Assembly (NCBI GenBank): GCA_905221605.1
Contig: CAJNDS010000079.1
Span: 165,001-229,000, forward strand
Source of the DNA: Symbiodinium natans
Lineage: Eukaryota > Sar > Dinophyceae > Suessiales > Symbiodiniaceae
Length of the DNA: 64,000 bases
Direction of reading: 5' to 3'
The notes under the pieces are model-generated. The model was given only the letters and a program-made list of their open reading frames with translations. It made no database searches and was not told the DNA's origin. Position numbers and translations under genes: made by a program. Positions 21,862-32,647 of the stretch are shown piece by piece (the stretch's first letter is position 1; each line of letters begins with the position of its first letter).

Positions 21862-22361
21862 GCCGACAAGGCATACGATTCTGGCAGACATCAACGTTTC
21901 GTACATGCACAAGCCCGTCCGCTGTGGGATGTAAATCGGCGACGTGGCTGCCACGTCGACCGTCAAGAAGATCCAGTCCGAGATCACCAGCGCGCTCTGC
22001 AATCATACAACAGTGAGTGCCAGCAGCAAGTGCGAGAAGTGAAGCGACCCGCCCAAAGCCGCCGACAAAGCTAGGGGCTTGCAAAAGCTGCTGAGTGAAC
22101 GTGTGCTGTTCCAATGGTCTTTGGTCTTCGTGTTTCAATTCTTTTAAACCCCAAAGCCCAAACCTAAACTGTTGACCTGAGATCATTTGCAACAAGTTGA
22201 GCCGAGCCGGTGTGCCATGCCCACCACCTGAGACGACTCCAAAAGACCCAGCAGATCAGATGCTAATGCAAGGTGAGCAGCCAACCTGCCGGAACCCAAA
22301 ACCCTCAGCCCTAATCTGGCACTAACCAGTTTGCTCCAAGTTCCAGTTGCCCGCAACACCA

Positions 22362-22950
22362 GGATCGTTATGGACACCATGCCGTATAATTACATAATTG
22401 ATACCAAGACCTCCCCTCACATAATCTTGGATGGAATTTATCGCGATTTGGCAGTTGGAGGGATTCGGCCCAAATTTAATTTGGAATCACTTCGGTTAAT
22501 GCCGGATGCGCCAAACGAGCATCCTGCTGACGTTCTTATTGTTCGCGCAGGCAATCGTCGTGTGGCCTTCTCTCCAATCTCTCCAAGGTGGCTCTAGATT
22601 TTGCGGTGGTCAACGCTTGTTTGGGTCAGCATGACGGATATCTCCTGACTGCAAGATCTCATGCTGAATTGAAGCCACAAAATCGTGCCACGGCCGGTCG
22701 CTGTCATGAATAGGAAATTGGTTCGAACCCATGATTTTCGAACATGCGGGACGACCGGATCCAGAGGGAGATCATGTCTTGACTTCATTATGTCAAGCCG
22801 TCGGTAAACAAAACCCCGAGCAACGATCCATTGGACAAGCATATTGGCGTGTCAAACAACGGATTTCGTGCATTCCTCAAAGATATGTTTATGCCAGTCT
22901 GCATCGGGCTCGCGCCATTGGGGTGCGTTTACGGACTTGACACAGTCCAG
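22362..22950 (+). pseudogene. 3' part of a non-LTR reverse-transcriptase element, decayed
   Basis: The pieces GIRPKFNLESLRLMPDAP, HPADVLIVRAGNRRVA and, one frame over, VALDFAVVNACLG match the order seen after the polymerase domain in dinoflagellate retroelements as I recall it (G-L-x-P-E ... R-P-A-D-V ... A-L-D-F-A-V). A last piece at 22731-22937 (FEHAGRPDPEG ... RISCIPQRYVYASLHRARA) fits the C-terminal helix of the same protein. At least two frame changes and a stop separate the pieces, and the polymerase domain itself is absent. The base composition is also more AT-rich than the surroundings. Confidence 0.5.
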
Positions 22951-23584
22951 TTCAAGCAGCCCTCAGTCGACACTGAGCATGTGGCTCTTGTGGGGAGGTT
23001 TGTGTGCTAGGAAGTGCACAAAAAATGTCAGAGTCCATGTCTACAGGACGCAAGTCATGCGTGGCAGGCGAACTCCCAAACTCCCAGACCTCTCGAAGAC
23101 ACTCCCGCAACCTGCTTGGCTCAACAGCTTGCAAGGGAAAGTTCCGCACCCTCTATAGCTGAAGCCACCCTGTCATGGGCACTTCGAGGCTTGATGGGTT
23201 TAGAGCTTAGGGTTTTTTAGGGTTTCGGGTTTTTTAAGGGCTGCCTCTGGGCAAAAGCGCAAAAGCATCCCGCGCACAGCAGGCTGTCGTCGATGTACTA
23301 TGACTTCGACTGGGAGGAAGCTCCTTTGTCATCCTTCGTTGCCCCGTGCACGGCCAGCTCCAGCCTTTGCAATACAAGCTGACAGTTGCCAAGTTTTGTG
23401 GGTACCTCCAACGTCCAAAATCATCCATATCTAGACCAAGTTTTTTCAAGGCATGCAAGTGCATCGACATGCAAGTACGTCCATACCTGGACATTTGAGC
23501 GAGGTTGCTGCTACCTGCTGATGATTTTCGTGATGCGCCATGTTGCCTTGCACTCGGTTTCTTGATGCCTGTTGCAAGTTGCTC
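22951..23584. other. Spacer
   Basis: TTTAGGG-like units near 23196-23235; no gene recognised. Confidence 0.4.
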
Positions 23585-24364
23585 TTAATCTTGAAGGGTC
23601 AATGCCGGACTGTACGTAGCAGATCCAGCTGAGGTCCCAGAGGGTGGATTCGAGCTGCAGACCACCCTGGCCATCCACAACTTTTCCTTAAGTTGATCCC
23701 TTAGTCCAGGTTTTTCTTGTTTTGCGCTTCCACAACTTCCAGCTTCTTTTGAGTGGCGGTTGTGTAGACGATCTGAGACGTTGTGTCCTTCATCTTGTTC
23801 GCTGGTCTTCTCTATGAGGCCACCAAGCGGTCTTTTGAGGAGCAGATGGCTGTCACTCGGTCCGCAACCGAAGTTCTGTGAACGCTTCCCAGGTTGTGAG
23901 CTAGAGGGGCTTTTCGGCATGCTGTTAAGGCATGCTGCTTTTTGAACATGAACGCTGCTATAGTTGAACTGCCGCTTTAGCTGTAGCATACCGCAGCGTG
24001 TGGCTCTAAATCGGCGCCTGTCTCTCGCCAGGTTCTGTGAACATCCTACGACACGATCCCGAGGTTGGAGCTCTTGCTCTGTCCCCCCCTGGATGTGACG
24101 CTCGTGTGTCGGGTGACGGGGTGCGCGCAGGCCCCCGTGTTCTTCTGGATGTATTGCTGCTACGCCGGGGACTTGGTGTGAACACCAATTGGCCTGTTGC
24201 TCGTGTCCGCAGATGATACAGCTTCGATTTTCACGCGGTGGCATCTTCACCGGGTTCAGCAAAACGTGGGGTCGCGCTCCCATAGGCAGCCAGATGGCAC
24301 CTTTCCAGTAAAATCCCTCTGCGTCACAAGGAGAAGGTGCTGTTGATGTTATTGCAGTGACCAT
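23585..24364 (-). CDS. Hypothetical protein, 259 codons, minus strand
   Basis: A long open frame begins at an ATG (complement of 24362-24364) and ends at 23585. The translation is rich in R, H, Q, P and S and contains CIICGHEQQANWC, a possible metal-binding cluster. I recognise no family. It is the only long minus-strand frame outside the 42-bp array, in a window whose genes are otherwise on the + strand, so it may be accidental. Confidence 0.25.
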   Translation of the reverse strand: MVTAITSTAPSPCDAEGFYWKGAIWLPMGARPHVLLNPVKMPPRENRSCIICGHEQQANWCSHQVPGVAAIHPEEHGGLRAPRHPTHERHIQGGTEQELQPRDRVVGCSQNLARDRRRFRATRCGMLQLKRQFNYSSVHVQKAACLNSMPKSPSSSQPGKRSQNFGCGPSDSHLLLKRPLGGLIEKTSEQDEGHNVSDRLHNRHSKEAGSCGSAKQEKPGLRDQLKEKLWMARVVCSSNPPSGTSAGSATYSPALTLQD

Positions 24365-26807
24365 GTTTGCTCAGTTAAGCAAGTACGTGGAGTTCCTGGA
24401 TTCGTTTTGGATCCTGCTTCGTCGAAGGGAGCTCAGGCCTCAGCTGAGCTTCAAGCACCCGAGGAAGGGGCTTTAGGGTTTAAGACGTGCTGTCCCAAAC
24501 AACTCCTCCACTTCAATTATTGCAAATACAGAGCAAAAGGAACAGGTAGGTGACTAGAACACGGTCCGGAATTCCAGAACCAGGCCATCTACAGCGTAAC
24601 AAGCCATTCCGCGTGTCTCAAGATGCAAGGCCTCCAAACTTTGGGCTTCAAGTCTACCACCACTTTCTGGTTCCCGCGCTGCACTTAGCCATCTTTACTG
24701 CTGGCATGCTTGATTACGGCTCTTCCTAGGTTAGCTGTGGCAAAAACGTCGTAGGACCCATGAAGTTCAGACCCTGGGTGCAAAAGTATGAAGTCTTGTG
24801 TGTGTGGCTGATAGCCCAGGGAATGGTGTGGATATGCCTGCAATCCACTGCAAGCCAGCAACAGCTAGGCAGGCCGCAATCTGGGGCCAGCGTGTTTTGT
24901 ATACCCTCAGCCCACATGAAGGACTGGCCATCAACTGCCTGGTGCATATTGGCATGTATGCCTACTATGCCCTGAAGGTGCCGGCTTATTCGTGAAAAAC
25001 ACAAGCGCGAGAAAAGACTCGCGAGATGTTTGCACAGTGCTGGCATATGTGTGGTGAAATATGGAAAGGCATTTGGCGTTCCAACGTCTGGCACTCAAAA
25101 GCTTCGCATGTTCCGAGACGCAAAGTTGCTGAAGCATTTCTGGCGCATGAGGTCTTGGAAGCCTTGAGTCACCAGATGTCAAGTGGCCCAGTTTGTGACG
25201 GGCATGCTATGTTTGGTGCCGTTCTTCTTTTTGAAGCAGGCACGTCAGCTGACGAGCGTCGTGTTGCCGTTGAAAGTTGTCCAGCTAACTGGTAGCGCAG
25301 GTGAGGGGCGCGTGTGCTGGCGAATCAGCTCTTCTTGCAAGATTCTCAAATCCAGGTGAGGTGATAGAGAGTCAGCACTGAGGCGTGTGGAGCAGCGATT
25401 GTGTGAATGATTTCCAGTTGTGGGTCATCGGTTTCGGACAGTCGGTGATGATGTGAGATGTCAGAAGCCGAAGCATCAAGGGCTGGCCAGGCATGGAGAG
25501 GGTAGCGGCAAGAAGGGCGGGAGAGTAACGGATAGCCATCGGCGTGCAAACCCCCTCCCATCTTCTGAAAGTAGGTGTGATGTGTGATTCCAAGGCCTGT
25601 TCCATTGTCAACTTGACTTTCGTGAAGCAGTTCCTGGGCATCCTCTTGGGCATGAGCAAGGCTGATGAGGAGGCTCCCTAGCATGCGCAAACCTGCCTAG
25701 GAAACACTTGATGCTTCTGTGTGTGAAACGGCACGGCTAAACGTTGCAGCTGGGCCAACCATGGCCAAGCGGCCAACCTAGCGTGCCAAAGGATACCGCG
25801 AACCAGCACCTGCAGACGCCAGCTGAGGCAGGGTTGCTGTGCGATGGAGAACCTGGCAGTCGTGATGTCTCTGCTTCTGGACATGTGCGCAGCAGGCTTA
25901 ATTATTGTCGTATGCAGGAACCCAAATCACGAAAGCTGGTGGGGCTAGGCTTGAGCGGCGTCATACTGTAGCAGTTTTGTGGGGCTGTAAAGCAGCGAGC
26001 TGTTGATTCTATGAACCGGGGGCGGGGGCATCCAGTAATCTTCGTCCTGGTCGTCCTCATCCATCCCATCCTCGGTCTCATGCTCATGCTCGTCATCCTC
26101 CTCCCCATCACAGTCCTTATCCTCATCAATGTGGTCCTCACCCTCAAGTTGTCAAGCTCATCCTCATGATCAATAGCATCACCACCTCCTCATCACTGTC
26201 ATGCCCGTGATCTCTCCTTCATCAATGCTCAGCACCTGATCACAATAGAAGCGCGTTGACATCATTGGCATCATCCTCGGGGTCTTGCTGTCAACCGACA
26301 GCAGGAAAACAGCTTTCTTTTGATTCTGCCGCAGGTTGACGGGGTGGGGGGGGGGGGGGTTCGAAGAACCGCAAGAAAAGGTGAACTTGGGTGACCGGGT
26401 CGAATCGGCTATATCAATGTGTGAGGGCATCTTATTTTGCTCATGGCTCACGGCCGCACTTGCGCGGTCATCGTGCGAAAGACATCATGCATGATGGTTG
26501 CATTGAGCTCTTTGTGTACTGCTTTCGGGCTTACTGCGCTTGAATGGTCACTGTAGTTTGTTGTTTTCATGTGGCTTTGTAGGTTTCTTAGCGCATGTTT
26601 TGCGGGATCATTTCATTCACTACACTCATGAAGTATTGCCAACAAGAAACCGTAATGAATGATGTCAATGAAGAGCTTTACCGGGCCAATGAAAAGCCGA
26701 ATTCATGAGTGAAAAAAGCTAGCAATAGAACTCTTTGGCCGTATTGTAGCGGGTCTCCCATTAGTTCTCTTTACCATTGAGCCCTATATATATAGAAGAA
26801 AAGAAAT

Positions 26808-26903
26808 TGTTTGGGATGTTCCCTATACTAACAGTCCTGAACAGGACCCCCTTTTTTTCTTCCCTATTCAGGACTGTTAGAAGAAGGGGAACATCCCAAA
26901 GTA
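26808..26903. mobile_element. Family D inverted-repeat element
   Basis: Ends TTTGGGATGTTCCC and GGGGAACATCCCAAA form a near-perfect inverted repeat. ACTAACAGTCCTGAACAGG and CCTATTCAGGACTGTTAG extend it to about 35 bp each side, so the element can fold into a long hairpin. Confidence 0.7.
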
Positions 26904-26973
26904 ATGTGATGGTCATGATACAAATGACATCCAGGTGCGGTGTTCTGGGTAGCCTTCAGTGCCCTCGGCATCT

Positions 26974-27263
26974 CTCGGCTTGCCCCTGATTGATGGTCTA
27001 TGGTCCATAGTCCATAGTCCTACATAGTCTATGGTCTATGGTCCATCATCTACAATCGATAGTCTGTCGTCTATAGTCTTTTGACGTTCTGCATGGAGGG
27101 TCTCCACGCCTTGCAAGTCGAACGCGTCCTCGAGCGAGACACCCAGCGAGATGCAGAGTAAGGACGTTCATCCTTTGCTTTCACACATTGTGTCTCAGGT
27201 GAATGCGTGCACGGCCAATGCACCGGGTCCAAGCAAGCCCAGCCAAAGCAGTATGCGTTGGAT
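26974..27263. repeat. Dispersed repeat, copy 2, with internal expansion
   Basis: Matches 15549-15783. Between the GATTGATGGTCTATGG start and GCATGGAGGGTCTCC it carries an extra stretch (about 26997-27078) made of variants of GTCTATGGTCCATAGT. Confidence 0.7.
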
Positions 27264-27629
27264 GCAAAACAAAAACCAGCTTCCAGGGCATGAAATTCTT
27301 GAGAGTATTTTGACCCAACTACCCGAAATCTCCTCACCCAAGACCCTCTGGTTTTAGACGTGTTGTCTGAAGCTGCGACTGTTGTATCAAGTCAACAGCT
27401 AGACTCCAAACCCTAAACCCTAAACCCCAAACCCCTGAACCGCGTTCCTCGCAAGCTGAAAGCTCCGCTTCACTCTCAGCGCTCCAGCTCAAGTCAGCCT
27501 TGGCAGTTCGTCACCCCAACCATTTGCCTTTTTTAAGGCTGCATGAAGCAAGTCTAGCTTTAAGAAAGGTCAATTCCGACACAAAATTCTTTTTCTGCCT
27601 CTGGTACATAGCGTGGTTCAGGCGTTGTG

Positions 27630-28565
27630 ATGGGCATCTGCATGTCGCTTCAAGCGAAGGAGCCGAGCCCTCCCCCTGACGGCAATATCGAAGCTTCTCC
27701 CCCCGACGGCATCGAGACTCGGAGAGACGCTCAGCCGGAGAGCTCGTTTCCACCAGGGGCGACTGCTTCTGGTCCGCTTCAGGAGACTCCGGCTCTGCAG
27801 CTACGTCTTAGAGTGGTATGCGTCTTTTCTCATATGTTCCTTGCCTTTCATGAAATGCGGTGCTCGATAATGTAGTGCAGCAACTACCGTCCCGCAAAAA
27901 AGCATATGTCACTTGGCTCACTCCAAGCCCAAGGAAGAAAGGTAAGACCATCTACAGAGCTGGGCGAGGGGGCTTCAAGCCACAGCCCACGCCAGAGGAT
28001 ATTCGCTCCATGGGCGGAAAAGAGGGTATTGTCAGACTCTGCGGCATCCACTACTTCCGAATGTTCCAAGATCCTCGGATGTCTGTACCTCGGTAGGTTT
28101 CTTGGGACATGTTCTAGATTGTCCTTTACTGGGTTTAAGAGGATCATATTCTGAATATGATATTCAGGAATAGTTTTCAGAGGGTTCTGAGGGCCATCCT
28201 AGGTACTTTTCGACACATCTCACAAGGATTCCAACGTCAGCGCCGCCGTTCACGGAGAGCGGTTGGCTCTCGCCTTGCTGGGAAGATGGACGGGGGACCG
28301 GGACTATGCCAGGACGAGAGGGGGCCGTGGGGACCTCTTCGCCAACTTGGATGCGGCGCACCAGCGTGCGAAGCGATGTCCCTTGCGCTCCGCAGAGGTG
28401 CGCGGTCAAGGTTTCACGGAAGATCAACGTGACAGTTGGCTTGGAAATCTTTGGCTGGCGGCAGAAGAAGCCGGCAACACCACGGAGCTGTGCGACAAGC
28501 TGGCAATCCACTTGGCCAGTGTCGTCGATCTCTACGCACCTTTCGTTGCCTCAACAGAAGCCTGA
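27630..28565 (+). CDS. Truncated-globin-like protein
   Basis: Exons: ATG 27630 to about 27815, about 27903-28084, 28227-28565 (TGA). The last intron, 28085-28226, is GT-AG and closes the frame (R-M-S|D-S-N). Exon 2 carries MGGKEGIVRLCGIHYFRMF then QDPRM, the typical helix B-to-E region of truncated haemoglobins (GG-x-E-G ... F/Y-x-x-M-x-x-D-P). Exon 3 carries VHGERLALAL, HQRAKRCPLR, FTEDQRDSWLGN and a C-terminal LAIHLASVVDLYAPFV. These proteins bind haem and handle O2 or NO. The conserved H of HQRAK is a candidate proximal haem ligand, but that is inference. Exon 1 is P/E/D-rich and probably disordered. The exon 1-2 junction is ambiguous. Confidence 0.6.
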
Positions 28566-28685
28566 GCGCGAAGCTTTTGACGACCGCCGCTGAAAGCGGT
28601 TTGCTAGTTGTTTTTCTGGCACTGTTGAGGTTCAGAACGGGGCTCTACTCTACACCCCGCAGGCCTCGAGCACCTTTGTTTTAAG

Positions 28686-28800
28686 ACATGGGGGTTTACG
28701 ATATTCATGGTACCGTATTGGAGTCCTTAGTAAAAGGGAATCCTACTATTTGTGGTTTTATCTTAGGGTCCCTTATTCTCGTAAAACCCCACATGGCTGC
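28686..28800. mobile_element. Family C inverted-repeat element
   Basis: Ends ACATGGGGGTTTACGA and TCGTAAAACCCCACATG are inverse to each other. Internal blocks GGTACCGTATTGGAGTCC and GGGAATCCTACTATTTG are shared with the copy at 55001-55090. Confidence 0.65.
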
Positions 28801-30095
28801 GCATCTTCTCGGAATGATATGGCAGAGCTCCGGAATCAAGAAAAAGCAAAACGTCTTTCAGCTTTTGCGCTGGCTGGTATTATTGCGCCTTTTTGCGCCT
28901 GTTCGTGCTTTTTTTGTTGCTACTGTCATCTATTATCATCTATTGGTGTGAGTCTTTTGTGGGTAGATAGCCTTGCGACTTGGACTGGAAGATTCTTAAG
29001 CTGAGGAACTTGGCTTCTGTATATGGAGGATCCAAGCAACTTCGGGGCCTAAGCCCTAAACCCTAAACCCTAAGAACCCTAAATCCTACACACCAAAAGC
29101 AGCCTTGCTGTGTGGTCACCCCAAATAATTGTGCAATGAAGAGGCTGACATAGGCTGTGGGCGCCTCGGGGGTGCTTTCGGATGAACTTAAACCGCAATG
29201 CCTAAACTCGAAACCCTAAACCCTAGACCCCTAAAACCCGTGTAGAATGCCGTGGTGCAGAATGCGTCCCTGAATCTGCAAGAGGCTTCGGGGGCTTCCA
29301 TCTCTCGGGGTCGCTCCCAAGATGGCCGCCTAGAGCGTATATCCTTCTGAGCAACAAACGACAGATCTGCCGGGGACCAAGCGAAACCTAAAATTTGGGG
29401 TCATGTACCCTATACTACGATATTATGAACCATAAGCCAAGCCCATGCAGGGTTCATTTGGTCGCCAAGGTACAGAGTAGAGACCACTGCTTTTGCTGTG
29501 CCCACTTGGGTTCTGCAACTTCCTACATGGACCACTAGGCTTCGCAATCCAGCTCCAACATGAATTGCCAATGCTTGCGAGAGAGCGATGACATGGTGCG
29601 GAGCACACAGCAAAGGAAACTCGAGCCGGCTTCAAGTCGCGAGCAAAGGCAAATTCCGACCGGTTTCAATATCTGCCTCTCTCTGCCAGGCGTACTGATG
29701 TTGTCTATCGTGTCTGAGGCAAAAACTAGTAACAGGTCTGGGTGAGAGCCCGCCCCTATCGCTTCATACGGTTTTGCAACGCAACCATGATGTGCACCTA
29801 TACTTTGTCTCTATATGATATGGTCATATGCGACGGAAGCGTCCGCCTCTCAAATCTGTGTAGTAAGAAGCGCAGCTTGGGGTACCTGGCAGCTTCTTTG
29901 GGGGGAGAGTGGGGCTTCAGGCTCGAGGGGTCAAAGTAACTTGCTTTCATTTGACTGTGAAATCTGAACACTTACTTTTAGATCATGCATATATATATAT
30001 ATACATATATGCTCGCCCTCCCCCGCCCTCTAAAGTGAGCAAGCTGTTCCAAAGCCAGGGACTGCAAGCGACCGCAGCCATCTGGATCTGCTTAC
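28801..30095. other. Spacer
   Basis: CCCTAAA runs at 29050-29090 and 29200-29240, a worn family A element at 29370-29469 and an AT microsatellite at 29980-30010. No gene recognised. Confidence 0.4.
29370..29469. mobile_element. Family A element, worn left end
   Basis: Left CCGGGGACCAAGCGAAACC, right GGGTTCATTTGGTCGCCAAG followed by GTAC. The internal TACCCTATACTACGATATT block is typical. Confidence 0.6.
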
Positions 30096-30099
30096 CGTA

Positions 30100-30559
30100 C
30101 AGTCCCTTTCCACACCTTATCCCTCGGCCATGCAGAAGCCGCGCCTCCTACTGCGCTCCCAGGATGTCTTCCACGCGTTTCTTATGCATGCTGAAGAGCA
30201 GGAGCCCATGGCCAGAGTTATAAGCACGTCCCTCCCACTCTCCCAACCCTAAGAACGCTAAGGTTGGAAGCTTCACATAACCCTTCTCCCAGCATCAGGC
30301 CCAGCTTCTTCAGGCTCGCCACCGACCCGTCCGTGAACAGGTCTCACGTTCCCTTGTCCTGGCCGGCTGGGCGGGGCGGTGCGTCACCGTGGTTCTCTTC
30401 GTCATCCTGCTCCTGGCACCCTGTTTCTACCAGGACGGGGCAAGAACATGCAGGAACCCAAGCCGTAAACACTGTCAACACCTGCAAGTTGTAGACACCG
30501 GCGTAGAACCCCCTTTAAATGAAACATTAGGCTTCAAAAACTGTACAGATCCCATGTAA
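30100..30559 (+). CDS. C-terminal exons of an unknown membrane protein
   Basis: Exon a, about 30100 to 30200, reads PRLLLRSQDVFHAFLMHAEE. Exon b, 30293-30559 (TAA), follows a CCCAG acceptor. It reads QAQLLQARHRPVREQV and then one strong membrane span, CVTVVLFVILLLAPCFY, followed by a short tail with four cysteines ending NCTDPM. A donor GC at about 30212 would join them in frame (E-P-M|H-Q-A-Q), but other choices exist. The arrangement suggests a single-span or multi-span protein whose N-terminal part lies upstream. I do not recognise the family. Confidence 0.4.
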
Positions 30560-30574
30560 AAACCCGATGTGCCT

Positions 30575-31233
30575 TATAAAGGGCAAAAGATCGGAGGCGC
30601 CGAAGGCGAGGAGGGCGCCCACCGTGGAGGAGAGCCCGAAGGGCCGGCTCGTGATTTTTCTGGCGGCAACGTGTCTCGGCGATGGATCTCCTCGTCAGGG
30701 TTTGGGGGTTGAGGGTTTAGGGTTTGTAGGGATTAGGCGACACCTTCGGATTCGGAAGAAATCTTGCAGCTCCTGCGTTTGCTGAGGGCCGGTCTCATCT
30801 ACGTGAGCACAGCTGCGATCTCAGTCTCATCCCCTAAACCCGAAACTTTCCTAAACCTCTAAACCCTAAATCCGGATTCAGATTGCATGCTATACTGACA
30901 GCCTCGCACCACATGTCCTGCAGCGGCCTTCAACATGCCATCAGGCCCTCAAACCATGTATACCATCCTAAACCTTTTCCTCCCCCATAGCCGACAGCTT
31001 CAAGTCTGCAAAGCATGAAGAACAAAGACAGCCCTTGCATTCACAGGGTTTAGGGTTTAGAGCGGTTTAAGAGTTGTAAGGCCGAGAGGCAGCAGGCAAC
31101 GCAGGTTCTGAACACAGATGACAAGAAGAAAACAGCAGCAGAGGACCAGTTTGCGCTGAACCTACCGCAGATGGAGCTGGATTTGGAGGGGACTCAGACG
31201 ATGCTCAGTGGCTGCTTGTCTGTGGCCGAATAA
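30575..31233 (+). CDS. C-terminal exons of an unknown protein
   Basis: Three pieces read sensibly and are separated by TTTAGGG-bearing sequence: about 30575-30703 (PTVEESPKGRLVIFLAATC), about 30754-30806 (EEILQLLRLLRAGLIYV) and about 31075-31233 (AERQQATQVL ... LDLEGTQTMLSGCLSVAE, TAA). The last exon is a charged helix. No domain is recognised; exon borders are approximate. Confidence 0.4.
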
Positions 31234-32214
31234 TTTCGGTGAACGCACGTACATACATATGTGCGTATTTATATACGTGCGCATGACCTGTTGTTGTTGT
31301 CTCTTGTGTTGTTCTTGGTCCCGAGACTGCGGTTTTATCGTGTAAATTTCACGTTTGCTTTCTCTGAAGAACCGCAGCTGCTATGCTGTTTGATGCAACC
31401 GGAGTCAAGAAATGACCCAGCCTGGCAGACGTCTCACTTTAACCATCCATATATTCTACGCTGCTAGTTCCACTAGTCTACCCTTTCGCCCCCATTAGTC
31501 GTGCAACAAATCTACATGGTATAGGTAGGGGCCACTTCGAAACAAACGAAGTTACAGCAAACTCGTCCCTCGTCATGGGAAGGTTTCATCAGGGGTTAGC
31601 GTCATTAGTTGGGATGTTCCCCCGTATACTAACAGTCAAAATAGGGAGTATAATCCCCATCAAGGGCTGCTAGCATAAGGGGCACATCCCAAGCCATCAG
31701 TAAGCAATTATTTCCTTTTTGGCAGATCGGAGGCACCAGGGCTTGTGATTTGTCATCATGGAAGATAACATATCCTCCAAGACTGTAGGACCAGCGGCAC
31801 GCCCTAACTTCCCTTTAATAAAGGGGGCTTATATACCCTATTATTTTGGTAAAGGGTGCGTAGTTAGTGCTGGCATGTCGTGTGATTTTGGAAGGCAACT
31901 TCTCCCAGAAAAACTTGGGCTGACGACTTGCCATGTTGGCAAGGTAAAGCCCATCCGACAATCCTCAGGCATGAATGTTGCATCCCTGCCACGTTGGTTG
32001 CGACACCCCTAAACCCTAAACCTATACCCTACTGTATAAAGCCTAAACCCTAACCCGTGAGCGCGACTTCGCACTGGCCACGAGGCCCACAAATCGTGTT
32101 TGGGGTTTGGGCTTTAGGGTTTAGGGAGAGCATGGCGTCCGACGTCCACAGAGCACACGCTCGTGACGCAGGATGCGCACTGCGCCTAGGCGAGAGCATG
32201 TCGGGCAAGCTCTA
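31234..32214. other. Spacer with family D element
   Basis: Outside the family D copy there are CCCTAAA units near 32010-32060 and a GTTTGGGG/TTTAGGG block near 32100. No gene recognised with confidence. Confidence 0.35.
31611..31691. mobile_element. Family D inverted-repeat element
   Basis: Ends GTTGGGATGTTCCCCCG and GGGGCACATCCCAAG. TATACTAACAGTC and GGCTGCTAGCATAAGG are the inner parts of the inverted repeat. Confidence 0.65.
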
Positions 32215-32324
32215 CCTTGGGGACGAAGTGAGCCCTAAAACGGTTTATGATTCATATACCTTGATATGAATTATCGTAGTTTAGGGTGTGTGAGCCCAAT
32301 TTAAGGTTCATTTGGGCCCCAAGG
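32215..32324. mobile_element. Family A element
   Basis: Ends CCTTGGGGACGAAGTGAGCC and GGGCCCCAAGG, flanked on both sides by TA. The surrounding sequence may be an early intron of the transporter gene. Confidence 0.65.
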
Positions 32325-32647
32325 TAAGCCGAGGCGTTTGAGGCCCAAGGTCTATGCAAGCGTGCAGTCTGTCATCCGTGTACAATACCCCGCAAAACAG
32401 CCGTTGTGTTTTGTGTGTCTCCATGCCAATAGCTTCAAGAACATGTCCGGTTGTACAACTGCAGTTTACTGAAGCGTTTCCCCACGGTACAACCATCTCG
32501 TTTGACTTAAACCCATCTTTTTACTTGCTTCGAGCATTGCCTATGCAGATGAATCTGCATCCGGTTAATATATTTCTTAACATATACCTCTCCCTCTCGG
32601 TTCCAGAGCCTGTACTCTGATGTCTACCTATAGGCCACCCCGACTTT

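Larger units (their letters stand above)
24365..27629. other. Gene-poor stretch
   Basis: It holds short frames without recognisable sense (the best is about 25026-25295, + strand), a CTCATCCTC-rich low-complexity stretch (26035-26205), a G run (26341-26360), a family D element and copy 2 of the dispersed repeat. Confidence 0.35.

Noticed and set aside
22720..22735. GGTTCGAACCC, as in a tRNA T-arm
   Set aside because: No acceptor stem, D-arm or anticodon arm can be built around it; it lies in the retroelement remnant.
22583..22840. Minus-strand frames over the retroelement remnant
   Set aside because: The plus-strand pieces carry the recognisable motifs; the minus frames are shadows.
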